DNA of 64,000 nt from Bacteroidales bacterium. Its GTDB lineage: Bacteria; Bacteroidota; Bacteroidia; Bacteroidales; GCA-2748055. The notes beneath the pieces were generated by a model. The model saw only the letters and a list, made by a program, of their open reading frames with translations. It was not told the DNA's origin and ran no database searches. The DNA lies in assembly GCA_020636775.1 (NCBI GenBank), contig JACJXF010000001.1:62001-126000 (forward strand), read 5' to 3'. A program made the translations under genes and the position numbers. Positions within the stretch are counted from its first letter, which is position 1, and each line of letters begins with the position of its first letter. Of this stretch, positions 8,250 to 16,835 are shown piece after piece.

Positions 8250-9590
8250 TTATCTTTTTGGGTTTAATTCCTGTTGCTTAAAAGTTTCAAGACTTTCCTT
8301 CTTTCTTATTATGTGTGTTTTTCCTTCCATGTCGATTAAAACCATATTTGGCCGGTAGGTAATAAACTGCATAGACTGGGTCATATTATAGGCTCCTACC
8401 CTTTCGATTACCAGCTGATCCCCTGTATTCACGTGAGGAAAAACAATGGCATCCCTGACAACATCGATATTCATGCACAAGGGTCCGTAAATGGTAGATT
8501 CCTCAGCACCGCCCGACATTTCTTTGGAAGGATATACACCAAGATTATACCAGAATGAAGTGAAGAGCAGGTTAACCCCGGCATCAATAACGGTGGATCG
8601 TCTCCCGGAGTTAAGTCGCTTATTTGCCAGCACTGTTGTAAGTAAAAATCCCGCATCATCAATAAGAGCTCTTCCGGTTTCCAGGAAAAGGACGGGTAGA
8701 TTTTCATGAGGTATTTCTGATGAAATCAGGGCGTTTGAAATGGCTTCAGCATACTCGTCGAATGAGGGACATGTTTCTGTTCCGGGCATATATGCACCTT
8801 TCAGAGTATTTTTTGAGGCAAACCCGCCTCCCAGATCAATATATTTTAGCCAGTAATCGAATTTACGATGAACAGCCATGTATAGATTAGCCAGTTTTGA
8901 AGCAGCAATAGCATAAGCAGAGGAAACCATAATATAGGTGCCAATATGAGTGTGCAGTCCGATTAATTCCAGGTTTTCGGCCAGCATGATACGGTTGATG
9001 GCATTCCAGGCATCTCCGTTTTCATAATTGAATCCGAAGCGATCCCAGATTGGATAAATCCCTGCATCCAGGTTAACGCGTATAGCCACCCTGGCTTTTT
9101 TATTAATTTTCCGGGAGATTTCAATTAGCAGATATAACTCATCAAAATGGTCGATATGAATGCATGCATTATGCTCAATAGCCATTGTTAAATCGGTCTC
9201 CGACTTATCGGGCCCGTTAAAAATAATCTGTGAACCGTTTACCCCATTTGAAAGGGCTTTCTCAAACTCAAAACCAGACACCACTTCAGCCCAGGAGCCT
9301 TCATCATGATAAATGCTGCAGACTGCATCCATATAGTTTGTCTTGTACGACCAGGCAAATTGGACCTTGGGATATCGGGTTTCAAAGGCACGTTTGGCTT
9401 CAGCAAAGACCTCCCTGATGGTTCTTTCAGAAATAACAAATAATGGAGATCCGTATTTTTCCATTAAGGTGGAGACCTTGATACCATCAATGTCTGATAT
9501 AATTTTTTGCTTTACGGGTAAACCGAATTTACTTGGTACGCCGGCACTTATTTTATTGATGACCGGCTTTTCATATTTTATCTTTTCCAT
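8250..9590 (-). CDS. PLP-dependent fold-III (alanine racemase-fold) amino-acid decarboxylase, LysA-like
   Basis: This 446-residue enzyme is of the diaminopimelate/ornithine decarboxylase superfamily. The motifs visible are the PLP-binding Lys83 (AWSYKTN), the HTHIGT segment (213-218), the phosphate-binding GGGF (254-257), ETGR (304-307), the active-site Cys372 in YGPLCMNID, and GAY (399-401). HTHIGT replaces the more usual HVGS-type segment of LysA. It removes a carboxylate from a basic amino acid or an amino-acid conjugate. The real substrate is unknown. It sits between an ATP-grasp ligase gene and the urea-transporter fusion, so it more likely makes a specialised metabolite than lysine. Confidence 0.85.
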   Translation of the reverse strand: MEKIKYEKPVINKISAGVPSKFGLPVKQKIISDIDGIKVSTLMEKYGSPLFVISERTIREVFAEAKRAFETRYPKVQFAWSYKTNYMDAVCSIYHDEGSWAEVVSGFEFEKALSNGVNGSQIIFNGPDKSETDLTMAIEHNACIHIDHFDELYLLIEISRKINKKARVAIRVNLDAGIYPIWDRFGFNYENGDAWNAINRIMLAENLELIGLHTHIGTYIMVSSAYAIAASKLANLYMAVHRKFDYWLKYIDLGGGFASKNTLKGAYMPGTETCPSFDEYAEAISNALISSEIPHENLPVLFLETGRALIDDAGFLLTTVLANKRLNSGRRSTVIDAGVNLLFTSFWYNLGVYPSKEMSGGAEESTIYGPLCMNIDVVRDAIVFPHVNTGDQLVIERVGAYNMTQSMQFITYRPNMVLIDMEGKTHIIRKKESLETFKQQELNPKR

Positions 9591-9602
9591 AATCCTTCTT
9601 TA

Positions 9603-10649
9603 TTATATTTCACCTTTCATGGCGATCGTTTCAAATTTTTCAAGGTCCACAATTATATCATAGGAATATCGCACGAACATCTTTCCCGAATGATATGAAT
9701 GCATGGGAGCAAGTTCTTCCCCAAGAGCTAATCTCACAAGTGCCTCCGGTATATTCTGCCCTGCCCCTACAGCCAGGTAAACCCAGGCAGGAATCCGCGG
9801 ATTTATTTCAATAAGGTAATAATCGCCTTCCACGGTTTTGATTAGTTCCAGCTCCATTCCGCCTTTCCAGTTTGTTTTACGAATCAGACTCCGGGTTATC
9901 TCAAGCATCTTATCGTCGGATAAAGTAATCCCACCCCAGGCTTTTCCCTTGTCGGTTATATATTGTTTGCGCATAGGAACTGCGGCAATTGTATTTCCAT
10001 GACCATCGCCGAGTGCAATCACATTAACTTCCGTTCCTTTTACAAATTCCTGAATAATTACCGGCAGCCCCCATTTTGAAGAAATCTTATTAAAAGCCTG
10101 TTTAACCTGTTCGGGATTGTATGCCATATAGGCATCGTAAAATTTCCCCTTCACCATCACCGGGTATTCGAATTTCTCCTTTATCTCTGATATCTGGTTC
10201 ATGCTTCCCAGGTTCAGACTTTCAGGAACTTTTACCCCGTATTTTTTACCAAATTCGGGAAGTCTGTCCTTATCCCTTTCCTGAAATTGTTTCATAGTAG
10301 GGAGGAAAGTATGGATGCCTTTGCTTAGGAGTCGTTCTTCATTTTTCATAAATGAAAAAAGTTCCGCATCAAAATTTGGAATTAAAACATCGATCTTTTC
10401 ATGCTGATGAATCTCCTCAATTCTCTCAATTAAGAGATCAGAACCGGAAGAAGGATAGGGAATCTGGAATATCTTATTGCACAATCCCTCCATATAAATA
10501 CCTGGTTCAAGCGTTTCATAAACCAGACCGATTATGCGCAAATCGAATAATTCTGATTCTTTTAATGATCGTATCACCGGAACTCCGGGCCCGGGATTAT
10601 CTGTATTATTCAAGCCGGTTACAGCTATGGTAATTTTTATTTTTGACAT
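9603..10649 (-). CDS. ATP-grasp ligase (CarB/PylC-like)
   Basis: This 348-residue protein has an N-terminal Rossmann-like part (KITIAVTGLNNTDNPGPGV) and a central/C-terminal ATP-grasp fold (about 115-320). Nucleotide and metal motifs seen are YPVMVKGKFYDAYMA, VIIQEFVKGTEVNV, GGMELELI and LIEINPRIPAW; the last is the magnesium-binding EINPR. ATP-grasp enzymes join a carboxylate to an amine through an acyl phosphate. The presence of a PqqD-like gene 9 bp upstream and a decarboxylase gene 12 bp downstream suggests synthesis of an amino-acid or peptide-derived small molecule. The substrates cannot be read from sequence. Confidence 0.85.
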   Translation of the reverse strand: MSKIKITIAVTGLNNTDNPGPGVPVIRSLKESELFDLRIIGLVYETLEPGIYMEGLCNKIFQIPYPSSGSDLLIERIEEIHQHEKIDVLIPNFDAELFSFMKNEERLLSKGIHTFLPTMKQFQERDKDRLPEFGKKYGVKVPESLNLGSMNQISEIKEKFEYPVMVKGKFYDAYMAYNPEQVKQAFNKISSKWGLPVIIQEFVKGTEVNVIALGDGHGNTIAAVPMRKQYITDKGKAWGGITLSDDKMLEITRSLIRKTNWKGGMELELIKTVEGDYYLIEINPRIPAWVYLAVGAGQNIPEALVRLALGEELAPMHSYHSGKMFVRYSYDIIVDLEKFETIAMKGEI

Positions 10650-10658
10650 GGCCTGTAA

Positions 10659-10922
10659 TTATTTAAAATCGAGTGGATTTTCAACAGTTGTTATCTGGTG
10701 GTGCTTGATCAAGGCACAAAATTCGTAGAAGTCCTTTTCAAACCTAAGCTCTTCCATATCGTACCTTGCAAGGAAAATATCTCTGATGGCATTAAAATCT
10801 TTTCCTTCTGCAATCAGCTTTATCAGCTCAAGACCAGTGGGATTTAAATTGAAGGAATCTCCGGTTTTAGAATTAAAAACAAAGCCGTTGTCGCTTATTC
10901 TGACTTCATCGGTAATTTTCAT
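10659..10922 (-). CDS. PqqD-like protein (RiPP recognition element fold)
   Basis: This 87-residue protein matches the PqqD/RRE pattern: an N-terminal beta region (VRISDNGFVFNSKTGDSFNL), then LNPTGLELIKLIAEGKDF and a helical C-terminal half. PqqD-like proteins hold a precursor peptide for a modifying enzyme. No radical SAM gene or obvious precursor peptide is next to it. It is the first gene of the tightly packed operon and is followed at 9 bp by the ATP-grasp gene, so it probably presents a substrate to that ligase (inference). Confidence 0.75.
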   Translation of the reverse strand: MKITDEVRISDNGFVFNSKTGDSFNLNPTGLELIKLIAEGKDFNAIRDIFLARYDMEELRFEKDFYEFCALIKHHQITTVENPLDFK

Positions 10923-10972
10923 TTTCTTTATTTTTTATTGGGATAAAATTACAATCAGCTGCTAAATCAGTC

Positions 10973-10990
10973 TTTACAAAATTTTGTAAA
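10973..10990. promoter_or_regulatory. 18-bp perfect palindrome upstream of PqqD-like operon
   Basis: TTTACAAAATTTTGTAAA is a perfect palindrome 51 bp upstream of the PqqD-like start. Its TACAAAAT half (10975-10982) is repeated directly at 10996-11003, exactly 21 bp apart, the spacing used by AraC-family activators. A near-consensus -7 box (TAATTTTA on the minus strand, 10944-10951) lies so that the site covers the -33 region. The HMA-AraC regulator gene is immediately upstream. Confidence 0.6.
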
Positions 10991-11010
10991 TGATGTACAA
11001 AATCCGGTAT

Positions 11011-11598
11011 TCAGTATAGTTTGTTTATCGATTTTTTAAATGAGGCGGGATCTTTTTTAAAATCAGAAAGGCATATTCCTGTAATGAGTTTAAACTGGTT
11101 TGAAAGATGATGAGGGCTACTGTAATCCATCATCCAGGCAATCTCACTCAGGGATATTTTATCTTCAAGAGCCAGTTCTTTTACACGTTCAATTTTTTGC
11201 AGGATAATATACTTTTCAAGTGTAATGGGTTCTGTTTTGGAAAAGGCCTTGGATAAGGTCTGATAACTTCTTCCCAGTTTCTCGACCAGATATTCTGATT
11301 TACGTGCAATAGAGTCCACATTATTCATCTCATGGATCAATTCCAGCACTGCCTGTTTAATTTGCTCCACCAGAATTTCATCATTACTTATTATCAGCCC
11401 CAGTCCAAGCTCCTCCAATACTTTAGCAATCTGACTATTCTTAACTGACTTTGGATCATAGGAAATTAAAGCTTCCCCAAGCTTAATATCCAGAACATTC
11501 ACTCCCAGTTTTGACAGGTCTTCCTTTACTACCCTTGCACAGCATGAGCACATCATGTTGCTGATCAGAATTTTTTTGTTTATCAATTTTTCCGACAT
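11011..11598 (-). CDS. HMA-domain/AraC-family regulator fusion
   Basis: This 195-residue protein has an N-terminal heavy-metal-associated-like domain (about 1-72) with a metal-site motif (NMMCSCCARVV, three cysteines). A linker follows, and then an AraC-type DNA-binding domain (about 85-190) with two helix-turn-helix units (LEDKISLSEIAWMMDYSS and HHLSNQFKLITGICLSDF). It could sense a metal, or the HMA fold may have been reused as a ligand domain. It lies just upstream of the PqqD-ATP-grasp operon in the same direction. The 88-bp gap contains AraC-style direct repeats, so it is the likely activator of that operon. Confidence 0.85.
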   Translation of the reverse strand: MSEKLINKKILISNMMCSCCARVVKEDLSKLGVNVLDIKLGEALISYDPKSVKNSQIAKVLEELGLGLIISNDEILVEQIKQAVLELIHEMNNVDSIARKSEYLVEKLGRSYQTLSKAFSKTEPITLEKYIILQKIERVKELALEDKISLSEIAWMMDYSSPHHLSNQFKLITGICLSDFKKDPASFKKSINKLY

Positions 11599-11849
11599 AC
11601 CGGGTAGCGGGTAAAGGTTCTGTTAGGCTTTATTATTTTTTAGATTAATAAAACCTGAAAAGGTTTAATGGCTTTCAAAATAAATTTTAAGGTTCATGTA
11701 AGCCGGAAGAATTTGTTTGGCATCAGGTAATAAGAAATCCATCAGAAAAAGAGGCATCACGAATTCGGACGCCTCAATTCCCATCATGGATTAATTAAAT
11801 AAACCCGGAAGATACATGGTTTCAGATTGTGAGATATAAATATTATGGA

Positions 11850-13127
11850 TCAGAGACAAGCATCATTCACGTTTCCCGGAGTTCCAAAATCCCCTGTAAA
11901 ATAAACTGAAGTGGACAAGCACCAGGAGCTTCCCAGAATTGACTCTGAAACGTTCATTTTTTGCGGATCCAGGCAGATCGATGCCCCGGGAAGAGCAGGA
12001 AAGTTCGCATCCCCATAATTAAAACTAAAAATTATTGAACCGGGGCCATTGCCTGCGTCTTTATTGTGTAGTGTCAATTGAGCTCCTGTATTGGGAAGAG
12101 TGATCGCACTGCCATAAACAAGAATGTTGCTAAAATCAACTGCCGCAGCCGTTTTCGCCAGAACAAAATATTCTCCCGGCAATAAATCGCTACCCGAAGT
12201 GAGGGTAAAACTATTTGTAGCATCCCGCATAATGATGAGGCCATCCAGGCTTAGTGGCCTTTCTGAGTTATTATAGATTTCAATCCATTCGCCCTGGGTA
12301 TCCGAAAGCGCCTGTGGGTCAAACATAAGCTCGGTGATAAGCAATTCACCGTAAGCAATATCAGAAGTAGGAGGAATTACAGGATCATCGCTGATCTCAA
12401 TGAGCTCAATCGGAATTTCCGTTTCATCCAGAAGAACATGAAAAACCGACTTGCCATTTTGAATTACGGAATGTATATGAATCTCATAATGTTTGCCTGG
12501 CAATGGATCGGGAATGTTTCCGGATAAAGTTTTCAGGCTGACGGATCCGTCCGGTTCCGTATAATACAAGCTTACCAGGATTCCCATGGGGAGGGTACGA
12601 AAATAACCGGAGCGTGACTCATCTTTCGCAAATACCAGTGTATCCAGCTGTGTCCAAACCCTGGTGGTATAATCCGAATAATCTGATTTCAACTCATCGG
12701 AATAAAAAACACTGACCATTGTATTTGCAAGGCTGCAGATAACTGTGACTTCTTCTTCAGCATTGCTGTTAATGATAAATTCAGCAGATGTCCCATGATA
12801 ATAAGGATTATCAAATGCTGCAGGCAGATCATTATCGGAATGGGCTTCAACATAATACCGGCCTGGCTCCAGCTCAATACTGTCGGGCATTTCAGAAGCC
12901 TTCTCAAATTCCAGAAATTTCTCACCTCCCGAAGTGTAAACAATTACCCTGAAATCGCCGGGCTGAGTGGCAGCCTTTAAACCATTTTTCTGAGGGCCTT
13001 CCTGAATGGAGATTCCAAGCATAATTCGTAAAAATCCATGATCCTTTTTTGACGGACTCTCATCCTTCTGACAGGAAACAATCCCAAGGCATAGCAAGGC
13101 ATAAAATAAAAAGTTTAGTTTTTTCAT
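11850..13127 (-). CDS. Lipoprotein with DUF4493-like and lamin-tail domains
   Basis: This 425-residue lipoprotein has a lipobox (LGIVSC, Cys at 19). The N-terminal half (about 30-225) resembles the DUF4493 family of surface lipoproteins (beta-sandwich, with LEPGRYYVEAHSDN). A lamin-tail (LTD) domain lies at about 265-370 (GELLITELMFDPQ, GEWIEIYNNSERPLSLDG, LLPGEYFVLAK). LTD domains in bacteria occur in exported proteins and often serve attachment or nuclease accessory roles. The gene stands alone: its neighbours are separated by about 200-250 bp. The function is unknown. Confidence 0.75.
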   Translation of the reverse strand: MKKLNFLFYALLCLGIVSCQKDESPSKKDHGFLRIMLGISIQEGPQKNGLKAATQPGDFRVIVYTSGGEKFLEFEKASEMPDSIELEPGRYYVEAHSDNDLPAAFDNPYYHGTSAEFIINSNAEEEVTVICSLANTMVSVFYSDELKSDYSDYTTRVWTQLDTLVFAKDESRSGYFRTLPMGILVSLYYTEPDGSVSLKTLSGNIPDPLPGKHYEIHIHSVIQNGKSVFHVLLDETEIPIELIEISDDPVIPPTSDIAYGELLITELMFDPQALSDTQGEWIEIYNNSERPLSLDGLIIMRDATNSFTLTSGSDLLPGEYFVLAKTAAAVDFSNILVYGSAITLPNTGAQLTLHNKDAGNGPGSIIFSFNYGDANFPALPGASICLDPQKMNVSESILGSSWCLSTSVYFTGDFGTPGNVNDACL

Positions 13128-13324
13128 AGCTTTAATTTTTAAATGATTGTATTAGTGGTTCACATTTATTAATGTGCTCTATGCCTTTTTCTCGGCATCT
13201 TTCTTTGGTTATTTTCGGAAGATTTTAAAGCTTGACAATTGGAAAGAATTGACTATTTTTAAAGATGGATTCATCCCTGCTTATAGAGGATGCATCTCGC
13301 TGATCAAACCCAAATCCCTCTGAC

Positions 13325-14107
13325 ATGAAAAACTATATCCTTATTTTCCTGAGCATTTTGATGATTCCTGCCTGCACCAGTCAGCAAAAACCTGAAGAAG
13401 TGTGGCAAAGTTTATTTAACGGGAAAAATCTGGATGGATGGGATGTAAAGTTCAGTGGTCATCCACTGAATGAAAATTTCAAAAACATTTTCAGAGTCGA
13501 GGACGGATTGCTGAAAGTCTCTTATGTTGATGTGGATTCGTTTCGCGGTGAATTCGGGCATATTTTTTACAAAACACCCTATTCCAATTACAGGCTCAAA
13601 GTGGAGTATCGTTTTACCGAGGGACAAGCCAAAGGCGGTCCTGTATGGGGATATCGCAATAACGGGGTAATGCTGCATTCACAATCGGCTGCTTCCATGG
13701 GACTGAATCAGGATTTCCCCGTGTCGATTGAAGCCCAGTTACTGGGAGGTGACGGAGAAATCAATCCTCCGACCGGAAATGTATGCACCCCCGGAACCAA
13801 TATTTTTATTGACGGTCAGCTGATAACACAGCATTGCACCGAATCGACTTCTCCAAGCTACAAGGGAGATGTATGGGTGCATGCTGAATTTGTGGTTTTT
13901 GGAGACAGTATCATTCACCATATTATTGAAGGCGATACAGTAATGACCTACACAAAACCTCAGATTGGCGGGGATGGGATTCCGGATGGCTTCCCTCTGG
14001 AGCCCGGGACACCGCTAACAGAAGGATTCATAAGTCTGCAGGCCGAATCTTCTCCAACTGAATTTCGACTTATCGAATTATTGGATTTATCAAAACCCGG
14101 GAAATAA
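13325..14107 (+). CDS. DUF1080 (3-keto-disaccharide hydrolase-like) lipoprotein
   Basis: This 260-residue lipoprotein (MKNYILIFLSILMIPAC, Cys at 17) has a concanavalin-like DUF1080 domain over nearly its whole length. Typical segments are WQSLFNGKNLDGWDVKF, GHIFYKTPYSNYRLKVEY, RNNGVMLHSQ, IEAQLLGGDG and GFISLQAESSPTEFR. Members hydrolyse 3-keto-disaccharides made by sugar 3-dehydrogenases, at the cell surface or in the periplasm. No 3-dehydrogenase gene is adjacent, so the substrate is uncertain. The gene is convergent with the trans-sulfuration gene 30 bp away. Confidence 0.88.
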   Translation: MKNYILIFLSILMIPACTSQQKPEEVWQSLFNGKNLDGWDVKFSGHPLNENFKNIFRVEDGLLKVSYVDVDSFRGEFGHIFYKTPYSNYRLKVEYRFTEGQAKGGPVWGYRNNGVMLHSQSAASMGLNQDFPVSIEAQLLGGDGEINPPTGNVCTPGTNIFIDGQLITQHCTESTSPSYKGDVWVHAEFVVFGDSIIHHIIEGDTVMTYTKPQIGGDGIPDGFPLEPGTPLTEGFISLQAESSPTEFRLIELLDLSKPGK

Positions 14108-14137
14108 AACTCTGAATTTAGAGGGAATCAGGTAGAT

Positions 14138-15373
14138 TCAGGACCTGGCTTCTTCAATATCTGAAATCAGATCTTCATTATCTTCAATCCCGACGCTCAG
14201 TCGCATCATGGTGTCTCTGAGTCCCCATCCGATTTTCTGCTCACTGGAATAATCGGCATAAATAGTCGACCAGGGGTGGATTATCAGACTCTTATTATCA
14301 TTCAGATTGGTAGCCCTGCGTATTATCTTAAGATTGTTCATGAAACGAAAGCAGCTTTCCTGCGAATCGAGGTCGAAGGTCAGAACTGTCCCGGGAATCC
14401 CCTTAAATTGTTCCATGGCAAGCTTATAAAAGGGAGAGTTTTTTAGTCCGGGGTAATTCACATCTTTGACCCATTTTTGAGCCAACAGATATTCCGACAG
14501 TTTAATGCAATTTTGGTAACACCTTTCAACCCTGAGGTCCATAATATCAAGGCCGAGGGATTGCATTTGAGCGACATGAGGAGACATAGTGGGACCAAGA
14601 GTTCTGAATATTTCCTTTCTCATTCGGGCTAAAAGAGCATTTTCCCTGTACTTTTCACCAAAGGATTTCATGGCCGGAATGTTAAGCCAGTTGCTTATAC
14701 CGTTATCAATAACAATTCCACCAACAGATGTTGCTCCACCCGAAACAAATTTGGTACTTGAAAGCACCTCAATATTAACACCCAGATCTTTAGAATTAAA
14801 GACGTTAAAGGGAGTAATGGTTGAGTCAACAACCAGTAAAACCCCATGTTTTTCAGCTATGGCTTTTACTGACCGGATACTGGCAATTTCCAATTGCGGG
14901 TTAGTAACAGTTTCAAAAAATACAGCTCTGGTTTTATCATCAATAGCAGATTCAATTTCTTTTTCATCCAGCATGTTGACAAAACGGGTTTCAACACCGA
15001 TTTTCGCCATGCTCTCCTTAAAGAGTCCATAGGAATGAGCGAAAAGACGCGGAGAACTCACAATATTGTCGCCCGGATTTGTTAAGGACATCATTACAGA
15101 AGTTATGGCCGACATCCCTGACGACATGGCGATAGCCGCATGAGCACCGGTAATATATTTGATTTTTTCTTCCAGGTATTCAACCGTCGGATTGGTAACC
15201 CGGGAGTAGGCATGTGCTTTTTTTCTATCCTGAAAAGCATCGGCAATATCCTCTGAGCTGTCGAATTCGTATGCCACATTTTCATAAATCGGAAAGTGTA
15301 AGGAATTATGCGGGTCCTTTTTTGGAAACGGGGTATTAAGGGAACGGGTGGTATAACCTGCTGGTTTCTTCAT
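14138..15373 (-). CDS. Cys/Met-metabolism PLP-dependent enzyme (O-acetylhomoserine sulfhydrylase or related lyase)
   Basis: This 411-residue enzyme belongs to the trans-sulfuration family (MetB/MetC/MetY/MGL). Seen are the substrate-side segment AYSRVTNPTVEYLEEKI, the PLP phosphate-binding SSGMSAI, LLVVDSTITPFN, and the PLP lysine in SSTKFVSGG. The C-terminal part includes MMRLSVGIEDNEDLISDI. The MetA encoded at 31402-32310 is predicted to make O-acetylhomoserine, so this protein could carry out direct sulfhydrylation to homocysteine. Cystathionine synthase or methionine gamma-lyase activity cannot be excluded by eye. Confidence 0.85.
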   Translation of the reverse strand: MKKPAGYTTRSLNTPFPKKDPHNSLHFPIYENVAYEFDSSEDIADAFQDRKKAHAYSRVTNPTVEYLEEKIKYITGAHAAIAMSSGMSAITSVMMSLTNPGDNIVSSPRLFAHSYGLFKESMAKIGVETRFVNMLDEKEIESAIDDKTRAVFFETVTNPQLEIASIRSVKAIAEKHGVLLVVDSTITPFNVFNSKDLGVNIEVLSSTKFVSGGATSVGGIVIDNGISNWLNIPAMKSFGEKYRENALLARMRKEIFRTLGPTMSPHVAQMQSLGLDIMDLRVERCYQNCIKLSEYLLAQKWVKDVNYPGLKNSPFYKLAMEQFKGIPGTVLTFDLDSQESCFRFMNNLKIIRRATNLNDNKSLIIHPWSTIYADYSSEQKIGWGLRDTMMRLSVGIEDNEDLISDIEEARS

Positions 15374-15592
15374 CTGCCTTGTTTTTTGTAAAAATAAGGG
15401 TTTTTTTATTGTGATACCAAAATGCTAAACAAGGAAAAGGTTTCAGCGTCACATAGAATAATCCCATTAAATTTAAACGCAGATTTCCTTTTCTCTCAAC
15501 CTGAAAAGCATTATATTGAAATCATCATACTAAATGAAAGCTTCATTAAAGCAGATGCATGCTTTTGTGAATAATAAAAACAAACTGATAAT

Positions 15593-16588
15593 ATGAAAGT
15601 ACTCTTCATAGGCGGAACCGGCAATATCAGCTCTGCTGTAAGCGAGCTGGCTATAAAAAAAGGTATTGACTTATACCATCTCAACCGGGGGAACAGGCCG
15701 GCTCTGAAAGGAGTACAAAGTATCTTCGCAGATATAAATGATAAGAATGCTGTTGAAAAAGCTATTATCGGACATCATTGGGATGTGGTTGTAAACTGGA
15801 TAGCATTCAGGCCTGAAGATGTTGTTCGCGACCTTGAATTGTTTGAAGGAAAAACATCGCAGTATATTTTCATCAGTTCAGCCTCCGCCTATCAAAAACC
15901 TCCCAAAAGTAAAATCATCACTGAGGAAACGCCCCTTGAAAACCCGTTCTGGGATTACTCAAGAAACAAGATAGCCTGTGAGGAACAACTTATGAAGTTC
16001 TATCATGTCAGGAATTTCCCTGTTACAATTGTCCGGCCATCCCATACCTATAATACCGTTATTCCGGTTCCTCTCGGAGCATGGGAGGAATACACACTTA
16101 TCGACAGGATGAAAAAAGGCTTGCCTGTGATAATTCATGATAACGGCAAATCCCTATGGACGCTGACACACGCCCTCGATTTTGCCAAAGGATTTTTGGG
16201 TCTTATGAATAATCCGATGAGTATTGGTGAAGCTTTTCATATAACTTCGGATGAGGTTATGAACTGGAATCAGATATACCAGGAAATTGCTGTTGCGGCA
16301 GGCTGTGAGGGAAATTTCGTGCATATACCTTCAGATTTTATCGCCGATTTTGCAGATAATAACAATTATGAATCCCGCCGCGGAACCCTGCTTGGAGACA
16401 AAGCTTACGATGCCGTTTTTGATAATGGAAAGATTAAAAGTTTATTGCCGGATTTTCATTGCAGCATCCCCTTTGCTGAGGGTATTCGTAAGACTCTCGA
16501 ATGGTTTGAAGCGGAACCTTCCAGGATGAAGATTAAAAAGGAGACGAATGAATTTCTGGATGGAGTTATAAACAGTTTTAGAGGTTAA
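15593..16588 (+). CDS. Extended SDR / NAD-dependent epimerase
   Basis: This 331-residue protein has the dinucleotide-binding motif GGTGNIS (7-13), close to the SDR GxxGxxG pattern, and a YSRNK (YxxxK) catalytic pair after FISSASAYQ. It resembles epimerase/reductase proteins of sugar or flavonoid-reductase type. It acts in the cytoplasm on a nucleotide sugar or related substrate that cannot be named. The gene is alone on the plus strand, preceded by a 218-bp gap and followed by a repeat-rich gap. Confidence 0.85.
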   Translation: MKVLFIGGTGNISSAVSELAIKKGIDLYHLNRGNRPALKGVQSIFADINDKNAVEKAIIGHHWDVVVNWIAFRPEDVVRDLELFEGKTSQYIFISSASAYQKPPKSKIITEETPLENPFWDYSRNKIACEEQLMKFYHVRNFPVTIVRPSHTYNTVIPVPLGAWEEYTLIDRMKKGLPVIIHDNGKSLWTLTHALDFAKGFLGLMNNPMSIGEAFHITSDEVMNWNQIYQEIAVAAGCEGNFVHIPSDFIADFADNNNYESRRGTLLGDKAYDAVFDNGKIKSLLPDFHCSIPFAEGIRKTLEWFEAEPSRMKIKKETNEFLDGVINSFRG

Positions 16589-16593
16589 GCGCA

Positions 16594-16640
16594 GTCACGC
16601 TTTGCGTGACGCCAGGACGCAAAGTAAACGCAGTTTTTTT
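16594..16640 (+). terminator. Hairpin and T-tract after SDR gene
   Basis: GTCACGC-TTT-GCGTGAC (16594-16610) is a 7-bp hairpin just after the stop codon. It is followed by repeated GACGCAAAG/AAACGCAG units and a T-run at 16634-16640. It may work as a terminator. The CGCAAAG units also resemble dispersed intergenic repeats common in Bacteroidota. Confidence 0.4.
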
Positions 16641-16788
16641 ATTTTACGAAAATCAGTTTTTCCGCTTTATTTGGCAATGGCAAATTAAAGGGAAATCGGC
16701 CAGAGTACTATAACTGGAATCCAGACTATTTCTGGGTTTTTCAACTGCGATTTTGCGTTCGTGCCCCGAGGGACGTACATACCTGCCG

Positions 16789-16809
16789 CCTGCCTGCCGG
16801 TCAGGCAGG
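16789..16809. repeat. REP-like palindrome
   Basis: CCTGCCTG-CCGGT-CAGGCAGG is an 8-bp stem with a 5-base loop, 27 bp past the GH3 stop. There is no T-tract. A related hairpin (TGTCTGC-AG-GCAGACA) lies at 36738-36753, which suggests a dispersed intergenic repeat family. Confidence 0.5.
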
Positions 16810-16835
16810 GCAGAGCAGATGCTAAAAGATAAATT

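Noticed and set aside
14589..15032. 147-codon plus-strand frame
   Set aside because: It is opposite a well-supported trans-sulfuration enzyme with all PLP motifs.
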